Positions 36,377-45,396 of a stretch of DNA of 64,000 nucleotides are shown piece by piece. The stretch is from JAPOVO01 sp026708165. GTDB lineage: Bacteria; Chloroflexota; UBA11872; VXNJ01. Within the stretch, counting starts at the first letter, position 1. Each line of letters begins with the position of its first letter. Under the pieces are notes generated by a model, which saw only the letters and a list, made by a program, of their open reading frames with translations, was not told the origin of the DNA and ran no database searches. The stretch lies in assembly GCA_965208775.1 (NCBI GenBank), contig OZ242360.1, positions 620,001-684,000 on the forward strand. Reading direction: 5' to 3'. The translations under genes were made by a program, and so were the position numbers.

Positions 36377-37237
36377 TCAGACCTCGATTTCCAGCATCTC
36401 TTCGCCCCAGATGACCGGCCCGTCGTAGATTCCCTTCACGTCGGCGATCACCTCGCTCCTGGCGACCGGTTCGTCGATCATTTCATTTTGATGCACGAGC
36501 ACCATCTTCTTCGCTCCGGAGTCCACGGCCGTCTGCGCCGCCCCCCGGCTGCCCGTTTCGGCTATCAGGCTGCCCTCACTCATGTCGGGCTCACGTAGGA
36601 TGCATTCCATCACAAGCAGGTCCACGCCGCGGGCAAGCTCGGTCATGGCCTTGCAGGGTCGGGTGTCTCCCGAGAACGCCACCGACCCTTCTTCCGTATC
36701 TACGCGGTAGCCCAGTGAATCGAGATACGGCTGCGCGTGGGCCACTTCGGCCGCCCGGACCTGCCAGCCGTTTCCGTTGACCACGTCGCCGGAAGCGAGG
36801 TCGCGCGCGTGAATGACAGGCGGCTTTCGCTCCCCCACGCCGCCCCTGCCCCTGTATGCGCCCAGGCTCATGGGATGATTCGTCCTCGCGACCACGTCAT
36901 GCCAGAAGGCGCCCCGCCCTTCTCCCATGAGCTGGTCGGTCAACCTCTCGGTGGGCGGAGGACCATACACGTTCAGCGGATTCTCCTTGCCGGTATGCAG
37001 GTCGAATCGCGTAAGCAGAAAGCACGGATAGTCGGAATCGTGGTCCGAGTGATGGTGAGTGAAAAAGAGATGGTCTACTTCCGTAACCCTCACCCCCGCC
37101 CGGAACATCTTGTAGGTCGTGGCCGGCCCGCAGTCGAACAGCAGCCACTCGTCGCCAATACCGAGCAGGAACGCGGTGCCCCAGCGGGTAAGACTCGGAG
37201 CGGGCGTGCCGCACCCGAGAATTATGAGACGGGCCAT
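36377..37237 (-). CDS. Metallo-beta-lactamase-fold hydrolase (RNase Z-like)
   Basis: A 286-aa metal-dependent hydrolase. The dinuclear metal motif is FTHHHSDHDSD, later ligands are in 'VAFSGDTRPC' and 'MVLVHQNEM'. The N-terminus LIILGCGTPAPS resembles the RNase Z/arylsulfatase branch (LGTGxP). The tRNA 3'-processing exosite arm is not evident, so a small-molecule substrate is as likely. A 3' fragment of a second copy lies at 32841-33005. It is divergent from the MFS gene. Confidence 0.85.
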   Translation of the reverse strand: MARLIILGCGTPAPSLTRWGTAFLLGIGDEWLLFDCGPATTYKMFRAGVRVTEVDHLFFTHHHSDHDSDYPCFLLTRFDLHTGKENPLNVYGPPPTERLTDQLMGEGRGAFWHDVVARTNHPMSLGAYRGRGGVGERKPPVIHARDLASGDVVNGNGWQVRAAEVAHAQPYLDSLGYRVDTEEGSVAFSGDTRPCKAMTELARGVDLLVMECILREPDMSEGSLIAETGSRGAAQTAVDSGAKKMVLVHQNEMIDEPVARSEVIADVKGIYDGPVIWGEEMLEIEV

Positions 37238-37383
37238 AAACCAACCTCCATGGAACCGCGGCGCACTCGTATCCTCGAAGTCCCTGTTTCGACCCGCCAG
37301 CCTACCCTAGACGACTCGCCGGCTGACGCCGCCAACTCGTCCGATCTCGATCCAGACTATTATCTTCGTCGCTCGGGGTCGGC

Positions 37384-38700
37384 GTGGCCCCGTTACCATT
37401 TGGGACCTTTCAATCTGAAAATCACGGAAACTCGGACACCACCCCGAACGCGAGCGAGCAGCGCGGCGGTATTGCAATAGTCACTCAAATCGCCGCCGAC
37501 TACGTCAGAACGGTCTTCCTCGACCGCAGGTTCGGCCTGTTCCTGCTGCTGCTGTTCATCAACGGCGTGGTCTTCGGGCCGTTCTTGCCCTTCCTGCCCG
37601 TATACGTCGAAGAAGAGCTGGAGCTGAGCCAGACCTTCACCGCCAACTTCCGAACCATTTCGCTCTTCCTCATGGCCACTTTCGTGCTGCTCGGCGGCGT
37701 CTTGAGCGACAGCCTGGGACCAAAAAAGTCCATGATGCTCGGTCTGATCGGCACCCCGGTAGCCGCGGCGGTTTTCATCATCGTCAATCCCGGAGTGCTT
37801 CTGGGACTCTCGATCTACCGGGGAATCTCGGATGGTCTTCTGAATGGCGGCGGGCAGACTTACATGATCGCCACCGCTCCCGCCAGCAGACTGGGCGCGG
37901 CGACGGCGATCTATTTCCTCGGCAACACGCTCGGATCGGCGCTAGGCTCGCTGATCGGCGGGGTCATCCTCGAGCTCTCGTCATTCACGATCCTGGGCTT
38001 CGCAATGCTCGCCACCAGCGGTCCGGTGCTGCTGGCAGTCATGTTCCTGCTACCCGATGTGCAAACCGGCACTTCGGACCGCCCCAAGGTTACCCAGGTG
38101 TTGCGAGGCTATCGAGAGATCGTCGGCCGCCGCCATGTTTGGACGCTTTCTTCCATGCAGTTTTTGCGCACTACATTCTGGGGCGCCGCGTCGCTCACCA
38201 TGCCGTTCCTGATGAATGAGCTGACCGGCAGCAAGATCGCCGTCAGCGCCTTCAATACCGTCAGCCTGGTTGTGGGCATGGCGTCGATGATCGTTGTCGG
38301 AGCGATATCCGACCGAATCGGCCGCCGCAAGATAGTCATGGGCTGCATTGCGGGCATCGGCATCTCGTCCGCGCTCCTGGCCCTGAGCTCCGGTAACGCG
38401 GCGGGCCTGTTCGTTGCGGGCACGCTCGCGACCACCATCGCCTGGACCCTCTCGGGTCAGGTTACGCCGCTCGCCAAGGAAATGTCGGAACAGGGTGAGG
38501 AAGGCCGCCTGGTCGGAATGATCCTCTTCCCGTGGGCGCTGGGTATGCTGGCGGGCGCTCAGATTCACGGGCAGTTTTCAGAATCGAATCCCGGACTGAT
38601 GTTCGCCTTGCTGACGATGCTCCTCGTCGCGTCGCTCGGCCTGGCCGAGCTTATGTTCAGGTCAGCCGCCGCTCGCCCGGCGTTTGCTGGGCGGGACTAG
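37384..38700 (+). CDS. MFS transporter
   Basis: A 438-aa protein with about 12 membrane helices. The MFS motif A appears as GVLSDSLGPKKSM after helix 2 and GAISDRIGRRKIV in the second half. The first about 35 residues before the conserved cytoplasmic helix are polar, so a later start is possible. Substrate not identifiable; drug-efflux or sugar subfamilies are both possible. It is divergent from the metal hydrolase. Confidence 0.85.
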   Translation: MAPLPFGTFQSENHGNSDTTPNASEQRGGIAIVTQIAADYVRTVFLDRRFGLFLLLLFINGVVFGPFLPFLPVYVEEELELSQTFTANFRTISLFLMATFVLLGGVLSDSLGPKKSMMLGLIGTPVAAAVFIIVNPGVLLGLSIYRGISDGLLNGGGQTYMIATAPASRLGAATAIYFLGNTLGSALGSLIGGVILELSSFTILGFAMLATSGPVLLAVMFLLPDVQTGTSDRPKVTQVLRGYREIVGRRHVWTLSSMQFLRTTFWGAASLTMPFLMNELTGSKIAVSAFNTVSLVVGMASMIVVGAISDRIGRRKIVMGCIAGIGISSALLALSSGNAAGLFVAGTLATTIAWTLSGQVTPLAKEMSEQGEEGRLVGMILFPWALGMLAGAQIHGQFSESNPGLMFALLTMLLVASLGLAELMFRSAAARPAFAGRD

Positions 38701-38716
38701 ACCCTGGCCGGGCAGG

Positions 38717-38983
38717 TCAATCGCCCGATTCTCCCTTGCCTTTCGAAGCTATGTAGCCGGCGGCGTCCCAGGGCGCTCCCCAAAGCCAGAACCAGAGCCG
38801 CTTGACCAGAAAAAAACCGCCTATTGTCCAGGCAATCAGCGCCATCAGTCCAAGCACGATGAGCGGCGGCAACCACGCGAACGGCACCACGAAACCCGCC
38901 TGCCGCACCGCATAGTTGATCAAGAGACCGATGCCGACGGCGATCAGAAAGACAACGACCAGCCGGATTGGGATGTTACTCAT
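38717..38983 (-). CDS. Small two-helix membrane protein
   Basis: An 88-aa protein with two hydrophobic segments (about 6-24 and 35-58) and a positively charged C-terminus (VKRLWFWLW, then a polar tail). No family is recognised. It starts 24 bp downstream of uvrB on the same strand and is probably co-transcribed; it ends 16 bp from the convergent MFS gene. Confidence 0.6.
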   Translation of the reverse strand: MSNIPIRLVVVFLIAVGIGLLINYAVRQAGFVVPFAWLPPLIVLGLMALIAWTIGGFFLVKRLWFWLWGAPWDAAGYIASKGKGESGD

Positions 38984-39007
38984 GGCAACCGCACCCAGCC
39001 CTGCTCG

Positions 39008-41011
39008 CTACGACCTTGCGAGTTCCAGCGAATCGCGAAGAGCGCTGATTTCATCCCGATATTCGGCCGCTTTCTCGAATTCGAGCGCGTCGGCGGCCAG
39101 CCGCATCTTCTCCTCCAGCTCTCTAATGCGGTGCGCCGCCTCACGCGGCGACAGGTCGTCGATTCGACTGAAGCCGACTTCGTACTCCGCGGCCGGTTCC
39201 GCCGCCCGCAGCTCGTCGTCGACCATTACACGTATGTCGCGGAGCGATTTCTGAATAGTCTCCGCGGTTATCCCGTGGTCGCGATTGTGCGTTATCTGAA
39301 TAGTGCGCCGGCGGTAGGTCTCGTCGATTGCCCGCTTCATGCTTCCGGTGACCCTGTCGGCGTACATGATTACGTGACCGCGCACGTTGCGGGCGGCCCG
39401 GCCGATGGTCTGGATCAACGAGACCTCCGAACGCAGATACCCCTCCTTGTCCGCGTCCAAAATAGCCACCAGTGAGACCTCGGGAAGATCGAGCCCCTCG
39501 CGCAGCAGGTTGATTCCCACCACAACGTCATAAACCCCCCGCCGCAAGTCGGTAAGGATCTCTATTCGGTCCAGGGTGTCAACTTCGGAGTGGAGATAGT
39601 TGACCTTGACTCCCGTCTCGGTCAGGAAATCGCTTAGGTCCTCCGCCATCCGCTTCGTTAGTGTCGTCACCAGTACGCGCTCGCCAACCTCCACGCGCTT
39701 GTGTATTTCACTCAGCAGGTCGTCGATTTGCCCCTTTGTGGGCTTGACCGTGATTCCGGGGTCCACGAGCCCCGTGGGCCGCACGATCTGCTCCACGACT
39801 TGCGAGCTGATCCGGTATTCCAGGTCGCTCGGAGTCGCCGACGTGAAGATGCACTGGCTGATGTGATCCAGGAACTCCCTGTCCGAAAGCGGTCTGTTGT
39901 CGAAGGCCGAGGGCAGCCGGAAGCCGTATTCCACCAGCGACTGCTTGCGGCTGCGGTCCCCTGCCAGCATCCCCCTGACCTGGGGCATGGCCACGTGCGA
40001 CTCGTCGACGATAATCAGGTGATCGTCGGGCAGGTAGTCGAGCAGAACCCACGGAGGCTCGCCTTCGGCCCGCCCGCTGATGTGCCGGCTGTAATTCTCG
40101 ATTCCCGTGCAATGCCCGACCTCCCGCAGCATCTCCAGGTCGAACCGCGTCCGCTGCCGCAGTCTCGCCGCCTCGAAGTCCTTGCCTCGACTGATCAGAT
40201 CGTCCAGCCGTTCCTGAAGCTCCACCTCGATTCCGGCAACTGCCGTCATTAGCCGCTCCGCCGGGGTCACATAGTGCCGCGCCGGGTAGATGTCCAGCTC
40301 GCCCAGCGTCTCGGTTATCTCACCCGTCAGAGGATCGATCTGGACGATCCGCTCCAGCTCGTCTCCAAAGAACTCCAGTCGATAGGCGAAGTCGTCATAC
40401 GCCGGAAATATCTCAACCACGTCGCCCCTCACCCGGAACTTGCCCCGGATGAAGTTGATGTCGTTGCGCTCGTACTGAATTCCAGCCAGGCGCCGCAGGA
40501 ATCTGGACAGGTTGTACGTCTCCCCCATCTTGAGAGATATCGCAACTTGGCCGTAATCCTCAGGCGACCCGATCCCGTAGATGCATGACACGCTCGCGAC
40601 CACGATTACGTCACTCCGCGAATACAGCGACCGCGTGGCCGACAGGCGCAGCTTCTCGATTTCCTCGTTGATGTCGGTGTCTTTCTCGATGTAGGTGTCG
40701 GTGTGAGGCATGTACGCCTCGGGTTGGTAGTAGTCGTAGTACGAGACGAAATACTCGACCGCGTTGTTCGGAAAGTATTCCCGAAACTCGGCGCAAAGCT
40801 GCGCCGCCAGGGTCTTGTTGGGAGCCAAAACGAGCGTCGTCTTCTGCACGTTGTTGATGACGTTGGCCATCGTGAACGTCTTTCCCGAACCGGTAACGCC
40901 CAGCAGCGTCTGAAACCGCTCGCCGTTCACGACGCCCTCGGTCAGTTGCTCGATGGCCTTGGGTTGGTCCCCGGCCGGTTTGTATTCGCTTACGAGTTGA
41001 AATCTGGCCAT
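39008..41011 (-). CDS. uvrB: Excinuclease ABC subunit UvrB
   Basis: Helicase-like damage verifier of nucleotide excision repair. The ATG at 41011 (MARFQLVSEYKPAGDQP) gives 667 aa; a TTG ten codons earlier is less likely. Walker A is GVTGSGKT (38-45), the DNA-clamping beta hairpin is YYDYYQPEAYMP, later helicase motifs include IIVDESHVAMPQ and QTIGRAARN, and a C-terminal UVR domain (LEFEKAAEYRDEI) contacts UvrC. Confidence 0.97.
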   Translation of the reverse strand: MARFQLVSEYKPAGDQPKAIEQLTEGVVNGERFQTLLGVTGSGKTFTMANVINNVQKTTLVLAPNKTLAAQLCAEFREYFPNNAVEYFVSYYDYYQPEAYMPHTDTYIEKDTDINEEIEKLRLSATRSLYSRSDVIVVASVSCIYGIGSPEDYGQVAISLKMGETYNLSRFLRRLAGIQYERNDINFIRGKFRVRGDVVEIFPAYDDFAYRLEFFGDELERIVQIDPLTGEITETLGELDIYPARHYVTPAERLMTAVAGIEVELQERLDDLISRGKDFEAARLRQRTRFDLEMLREVGHCTGIENYSRHISGRAEGEPPWVLLDYLPDDHLIIVDESHVAMPQVRGMLAGDRSRKQSLVEYGFRLPSAFDNRPLSDREFLDHISQCIFTSATPSDLEYRISSQVVEQIVRPTGLVDPGITVKPTKGQIDDLLSEIHKRVEVGERVLVTTLTKRMAEDLSDFLTETGVKVNYLHSEVDTLDRIEILTDLRRGVYDVVVGINLLREGLDLPEVSLVAILDADKEGYLRSEVSLIQTIGRAARNVRGHVIMYADRVTGSMKRAIDETYRRRTIQITHNRDHGITAETIQKSLRDIRVMVDDELRAAEPAAEYEVGFSRIDDLSPREAAHRIRELEEKMRLAADALEFEKAAEYRDEISALRDSLELARS

Positions 41012-41177
41012 AAAGTGACTGGTGGATGCTGGCTTATGCAACGCACGGAAAAGACGAATTCAACCGACGCGGCACACGCCCAACCGTCGGCACAGGGAAT
41101 TATAAGTCTCGGCCTTGCGGCAATGCCGAAGCCGTCCGATTCGCGCCGAAATAGCGGCAAATCTGTGAGCACAGAAT

Positions 41178-41183
41178 ATAATC
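41178..41183 (+). promoter_or_regulatory. -10 box of the tRNA-Leu gene
   Basis: A perfect TATAAT lies 15 bp before the tRNA 5' end. No good -35 hexamer is seen at 16-18 bp spacing. Confidence 0.5.
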
Positions 41184-41198
41184 GCCGAGTCCCCCTCG

Positions 41199-41284
41199 CC
41201 GAGGTGGCGGAACTGGCAGACGCGCTAGCTTGAGGGGCTAGTGACCTTCGGGTTGTGCGGGTTCAAATCCCGCCCTCGGCACCA
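41199..41284 (+). tRNA. tRNA-Leu (anticodon GAG)
   Basis: Acceptor arms GCCGAGG/CCTCGGC pair perfectly and are followed by encoded ACCA. The anticodon stem CTAGC/GCTAG encloses the loop TTGAGGG, giving anticodon GAG (Leu, CUC). A long variable arm marks class II, and the T arm is GCGGGTTCAAATCCCGC. An AT-richer three-gene cassette begins about 230 bp downstream, so the 3' end may have served as an integration site. Confidence 0.97.
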
Positions 41285-41477
41285 AACCGCCCTCCCGTCA
41301 CACCCCTGCCTCTTTCACGTAATGCCCCGACTCCGTACTCTCATGCTCGCGCGACCATCTCGCCCGTAACATCCGACTCGCGCTAAGATCCAAAAGCACC
41401 CCGGCCCCTTCTGATGTTTCTCCTATGTGACTGCCTTCTCTTCTCTGCCTCCCGCTTACTCTTCCTAAGTTTTCCTC

Positions 41478-41506
41478 TTGCCATCTCTTTTCCCCCCTGT
41501 TATATT
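41478..41506 (+). promoter_or_regulatory. Predicted sigma-70-type promoter of the three-gene cassette
   Basis: TTGCCA and TATATT are separated by exactly 17 bp. The expected start of transcription falls near 41513, which would leave an ATG at 41511 almost leaderless and favours the ATG at 41550, which is preceded by AGGAG. The stretch 41285-41477 before it is pyrimidine-rich and shows no gene. Confidence 0.55.
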
Positions 41507-41549
41507 GTAAATGAGTAATTATCCTTCCTTAGTTTCAGGAGTCTTATCG

Positions 41550-42164
41550 ATGGCTTTCGATGTCTCGCACAATCTACTTATACAAAAGATACGCGACGCA
41601 GAGTCTGCTGTTGACCAAGCCGGGGTGGCCATCGAATTCCGGGGCTCAGCGTTCGAGTGTGTACTTTCGAGCCTCCTCAACAATTCACCGCACAGAATTC
41701 AATCGAGTGGTGCTATCAGCCATCGCGAAAACGAGCAACCAACAGCAGACGAGCAATTGAGTCCGCTTGCACTTCGCTTGAACATTAGCGAGAGACAACT
41801 TGGCACTTTCTATCGATTGGACGGAGACACTGTTCATCTCATCGCTCCTACCAGCGCATTTCCGGACACCAAAACTGAAACTACGCGGCAGATTGCAGTC
41901 CTGATCACTGCTGCACGAGACGCATTACTTGATGAACGGGAAGTTGATATTCGTTACGTGCGAGATACATGTGAAAATTATGCTGTATATGATAGCGCGA
42001 ATTTCATGCGTTCCCTTAATGACGGTGGGCATTTGTTTTCGGTTTCTGGTAGAAGACGGTCCCGAAATCGATTGATCAAGCTCCGGCAACCAGGATGGGA
42101 GCTGGCCCGCAAGCTGATATCGAACTACGACGAATCACTCGACAGCAGACTTGAGAGTTCATGA
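41550..42164 (+). CDS. Hypothetical protein, winged-helix-like C-terminus (cassette gene 1)
   Basis: The ATG at 41550 with AGGAG 8 bases upstream gives 204 aa. No known family is recognised. The C-terminal 60 residues read like a winged helix: 'DIRYVRDTCENYAVYDSANF', 'RSLNDGGHLFSVSG' and a basic wing 'NRLIKLRQPGWELA'. The same plan recurs in the next two proteins. Base composition is clearly richer in A+T than the flanking chromosome, suggesting acquisition. It ends 15 bp before the start of gene 2. Confidence 0.7.
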   Translation: MAFDVSHNLLIQKIRDAESAVDQAGVAIEFRGSAFECVLSSLLNNSPHRIQSSGAISHRENEQPTADEQLSPLALRLNISERQLGTFYRLDGDTVHLIAPTSAFPDTKTETTRQIAVLITAARDALLDEREVDIRYVRDTCENYAVYDSANFMRSLNDGGHLFSVSGRRRSRNRLIKLRQPGWELARKLISNYDESLDSRLESS

Positions 42165-42178
42165 AGGAGGTTCAACTC

Positions 42179-42670
42179 ATGAGAGTGCGCGTACAAATTG
42201 CAAACTGCGAAATCGAAGTCGAGGCGACTGATGTAGTTACTGCCGAAGAAACGTTGCTAAGACTATGGAGCAAGCTGGCCAGTAAAGCCTCCCGGGAAGC
42301 AATCAGCTCCGGAATCATAGGCGACGGTGGCTTCGCTAGCGCTCCGGCGATGTCTTTGGCCGAGTTGATCGCGGTGACAAAGCCAAATACAGGAACCGAG
42401 AAAGTCGTAGTTGCAGCCTTTCATATCGAGCAATCTAAAGACGATGCCTCTGGATTTTCGACGCGTGATGTATCAACAGCGCTTGCGGAAGCACGACAGA
42501 AGATATCCAACCCATCCCACTTCACTACTAACGCGGTTAAGAAAGGTCTGATAATGGAGTCGAGCACCAAGGGGAAGTGGCGTCTGACACAAACAGGTCT
42601 CAACTGGATTGATCAGCGCCTTGCATCCGTAGAGAATGAAAATGCTGCCGAGAGTGACAACAATGGATGA
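42179..42670 (+). CDS. Hypothetical protein, winged-helix-like C-terminus (cassette gene 2)
   Basis: The ATG at 42179 follows AAGGAGG with 8-base spacing, so it is preferred over the ATG at 42161. The 163-aa protein has an N-terminal beta-rich part (VRVQIANCEIEVEATD) and a C-terminal helix-turn-helix-like module: 'STRDVSTALAEARQKI', 'NPSHFTTNAVKKGLI' and the wing 'GKWRLTQTG'. No named family is recognised. It overlaps gene 3 by 8 bp. Confidence 0.7.
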   Translation: MRVRVQIANCEIEVEATDVVTAEETLLRLWSKLASKASREAISSGIIGDGGFASAPAMSLAELIAVTKPNTGTEKVVVAAFHIEQSKDDASGFSTRDVSTALAEARQKISNPSHFTTNAVKKGLIMESSTKGKWRLTQTGLNWIDQRLASVENENAAESDNNG

Positions 42671-43478
42671 ATCAACGCCAGAATTTTGGCCTGGCAATCT
42701 TCTTTCAGCGACGAAAACACATCGCGAGAGATTGCTTGCAGCTCTCCTCATGACTCATCGATTCGGCAAGACCAAATGGGCAACCGTTAGCCAAATCCTT
42801 GATGTAGTTAGCACTCACGGGTACCCAAAGCCAAGTAACCCACCCCGGGACCTTGCCGAGTCCTGCAAGAAAAAGCAGATCGAGCGCGGAGCAGACGGCA
42901 AGTATCGCATTCTGAATGACGGAGAAAAACTATTAGCAAAACTTGCGAATGACAGCGGCGTGAATTGGGTTACATCTCGCAATTCAACGTTGATCGCGAC
43001 CGCAGAAGCGCTGCAGTTACAAACGGACAACATTGCCAGTCGGCAAATTCGAGAATATATGGAGGAGTGTCTGCTTTGCTTGTCGGTTAAAGCCAAGCGC
43101 GCTGCGGTTGTCCTCGCCTGGTCGGGAGCTGTGATGACCATCAGATTCGCATTTGCTTCAAAAGGCTTCGATGTCTTTAACGCTGTAGCGAAAAAATGCA
43201 CGCACGTTGGAAAAGTTCATCGAGTTCGAAACCTAGACGACTTTGAGTACGTGACTGACAAGCAACTGCTCGGCATCGCCAAGCAGATGAATCTCCTCAC
43301 CAAGACAACACACGGAAGACTTGAAAACGCCCTCGACCTTCGCAAAGCATGTGCGCATCCAAACAACTCTCCTCCCGTGGATGCAGCAGTTTCCGGAATG
43401 ATCCAAGAGCTCGTTGACTACGTTTTCGTTCCACTTGGCAAACAGACTCCAGGACAGACTTACCAACAATCCGATTAG
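42663..43478 (+). CDS. Hypothetical protein with winged-helix and HEPN-like domains (cassette gene 3)
   Basis: The ATG at 42663, overlapping the gene 2 stop, gives 271 aa. The N-terminal 95 residues again look like a winged helix (ATVSQILDVVSTHG, PRDLAESCKKKQIERG, GKYRILNDGEKLL). The C-terminal helical half has 'YMEECLLCLSVKAKRAAVVL', then RKACAH (227-232), an R-x4-H motif typical of HEPN nucleases, next to LRKACAHPN. HEPN proteins often cleave RNA in toxin and phage-defence systems, so this could be the effector. That function is inferred. Confidence 0.7.
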   Translation: MDESTPEFWPGNLLSATKTHRERLLAALLMTHRFGKTKWATVSQILDVVSTHGYPKPSNPPRDLAESCKKKQIERGADGKYRILNDGEKLLAKLANDSGVNWVTSRNSTLIATAEALQLQTDNIASRQIREYMEECLLCLSVKAKRAAVVLAWSGAVMTIRFAFASKGFDVFNAVAKKCTHVGKVHRVRNLDDFEYVTDKQLLGIAKQMNLLTKTTHGRLENALDLRKACAHPNNSPPVDAAVSGMIQELVDYVFVPLGKQTPGQTYQQSD

Positions 43479-43542
43479 AATTCGCGCTTTCGATCTCTGC
43501 CCACGGCGGCCGCAGGATAGTTCGCGAACGGGGAGCTACCAG

Positions 43543-44058
43543 ATGAACGACCTGGCCAGGATCGACCTGTGCTATTCGATAACCTTCGACCGGCGAACGC
43601 GGCATTCGCCGTCGCGTGTCTGGAACGCCATAACCGATCCGCGGGAAGTCAGCCGCTGGATGGGCTATCCGGCGCGTATCGATCTGAAGGCCGGCGGCGA
43701 CTACTTTGTCGACTTCGAGCGGTCCGGCGAGGGCGGTCTCGACGGCATCATCACTCATTTCGAGAACCAGCGCCTGCTCCACTACTGCTGGGGGCTTTCC
43801 ACCATCTGCTGGGAGCTCGAAGAGGACGACGGCGGTTGCCGCTATCGCTTCGTCCACTTCGGACAAAAGCCGCGCCTCGTCCCGGACGAGGAGGGTCTGG
43901 CCGCAGGCTGGCACGCCTGGCTGGAAGATCTTGAGCTATACCTGGGCGGCGGCACGCCCACCCACGAGCTGAACAGCCCGCGCTGGATCGAGCTGAAACG
44001 CCTGTACCGCCCTCTCCTCGAAGCCGCCCTCGGCGACGCCCTTACGCCGGGCGAGTAA
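43543..44058 (+). CDS. SRPBCC/AHSA1-family protein
   Basis: A 171-aa START-like hydrophobic-pocket protein of the AHSA1 group. Typical features are 'SPSRVWNAITDPREVSRWMG' near the start, a GGDYFVDF strand, and a C-terminal helix with 'GWHAWLEDLELYL'. The ATG at 43543 was chosen because earlier starts would overlap the cassette. Ligand unknown. Composition is back to that of the host chromosome. Confidence 0.85.
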   Translation: MNDLARIDLCYSITFDRRTRHSPSRVWNAITDPREVSRWMGYPARIDLKAGGDYFVDFERSGEGGLDGIITHFENQRLLHYCWGLSTICWELEEDDGGCRYRFVHFGQKPRLVPDEEGLAAGWHAWLEDLELYLGGGTPTHELNSPRWIELKRLYRPLLEAALGDALTPGE

Positions 44059-44140
44059 ATCGGCTTCCTGAATCAAGCCGCTCGCCGCGAAGTGCCTAGC
44101 GATCTGGGTAACGAGCAGACAACCTTCACCGCACAGGGTA

Positions 44141-44278
44141 TTGACACCCGCTGATAGCCTAGATGGGCTTGCCAAAGTCTGGATCCCAGAAGAAAACAGC
44201 CCCGTTCGAGCTCCGATCGAGGCGCCAGACATCCTCAACGACCTAAAGGCCTTCCTCGCATACCTCCATACAACCTGA
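44141..44278 (+). pseudogene. Possible C-terminal gene remnant (45 codons)
   Basis: A TTG-initiated frame encodes DGLAKVWIPEENSPVRAP and 'DILNDLKAFLAYLHTT' before a stop. The amphipathic C-terminal helix looks like real protein rather than shadow, but the frame is too short and has no ribosome site. It lies in the 268-bp gap after the SRPBCC gene, and nothing else is seen there. Confidence 0.25.
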
Positions 44279-44326
44279 ACATTGAGCTTTCTTAACCCAC
44301 GATCCGCTCGTAGACCCGTCACTTCG

Positions 44327-45331
44327 ATGGGACTACGGCACTCGCCGCAGTGGCGCCGCGGTCGAGACTCGTCGCCCATCACAAGGCCGCGCCGCGCGCG
44401 AGTGGGATTGTTGAGACGCATACCGCTGGCGATTGCTGTGGCGTCCCTCATAGCCGCCACCCTCATCGCTCCGGCCAGCGCCGCGCCCCATTGTTCCCCC
44501 GGCCAGGAACCCGAGTTCGTCTTCGGCTTCGCTCATCTCAAGACTCTGCTCGGTGACAAGATGGGCGACCCAATAGAGTGCGAGCACGCCAATCCCGAGA
44601 ACGGCGACACCCTCCAAAGCACGACAACCGGACTGGCTTTTTACCGCAAGTCCACCAACACGCCTACGTTTACCAACGGCTGGGACCATTGGGCCTGGAC
44701 GGCGGAGGGGCTTGTCTATTGGACGGGCAGCGCAGTAGATCCGCCGGGATCGGCGGCGCCCGTTTCGCCATCCGAACCGGAGCCTTCACCGGACCAAATC
44801 GACCGCGCGATCTCGGCAGGTTTCGGAATTTTGGAGGCTCGCCAGGGGCAGGTGCCGGGCCTTGCCGAAGTACTGATCACGTTACGCGAAGTGCGGGACC
44901 GAATCTCGTTCTCTGTGTTGCCGGAAGACGAGTTAGGCAGGTACGAGATTGAAACGCGTTCGATAGTCCTGAGCAACACGCTGACCGGCGAGCCTGCCGA
45001 AGTCGTGGCTGCGGTCCTGGCTCACGAAGGTCAACACGCACTGGACCATAATCTCGGGCGAATCCCCGGCAAGCCCTTGGCCTGCTTCGACGCTGAAGTA
45101 CGCGCATTTGATATTCAGACTGCTTTGTGGCAGGTGATTTGGGGATCCCAGGGGATGCCGGCTCCCGTCTCCAATGTCCAGTTCGACTTCAATCGCATGC
45201 TCGAAATCAAGCAGGAAAGTCCGATAACCCACGTCAATACGGTGGTCGAGATTTATGGCGATCAGTGTGGGGAAATCCTTTCCGCCACACACTTCCCTCA
45301 ATTGAAGGGGACACCCGCGGCCGACCGCTAG
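44327..45331 (+). CDS. Secreted protein with FVFGFA domain and HExxH metallopeptidase-like region
   Basis: The ATG at 44327 gives 334 aa; a TTG 15 codons earlier is possible. A signal peptide (LAIAVASLIAATLIAPASA) is followed by the domain shared with 33101-34264: 'PEFVFGFAHLKTLLGDKMGD', ECEHANPENGDTLQSTTTG, 'TFTNGWDHWAWTAEGLVYW'. The C-terminal part has AVLAHEGQHALDH, an HExxH zinc motif, with CFDAEVRAF downstream as a possible third ligand. The combination suggests a secreted protease; the substrate is unknown. Confidence 0.8.
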   Translation: MGLRHSPQWRRGRDSSPITRPRRARVGLLRRIPLAIAVASLIAATLIAPASAAPHCSPGQEPEFVFGFAHLKTLLGDKMGDPIECEHANPENGDTLQSTTTGLAFYRKSTNTPTFTNGWDHWAWTAEGLVYWTGSAVDPPGSAAPVSPSEPEPSPDQIDRAISAGFGILEARQGQVPGLAEVLITLREVRDRISFSVLPEDELGRYEIETRSIVLSNTLTGEPAEVVAAVLAHEGQHALDHNLGRIPGKPLACFDAEVRAFDIQTALWQVIWGSQGMPAPVSNVQFDFNRMLEIKQESPITHVNTVVEIYGDQCGEILSATHFPQLKGTPAADR

Positions 45332-45396
45332 GCAGAGAGGCGAATCCAGTCCTCGAAGCCATCTCCTCGGCCCGTCACAGTGACCGTCTGGGACCT

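Noticed and set aside
41199..43543. Integrative element bounded by a duplicated tRNA-Leu 3' end
   Set aside because: I looked for a second copy of the tRNA 3' end after the three-gene cassette and saw none, and there is no integrase; only proximity to the tRNA remains.
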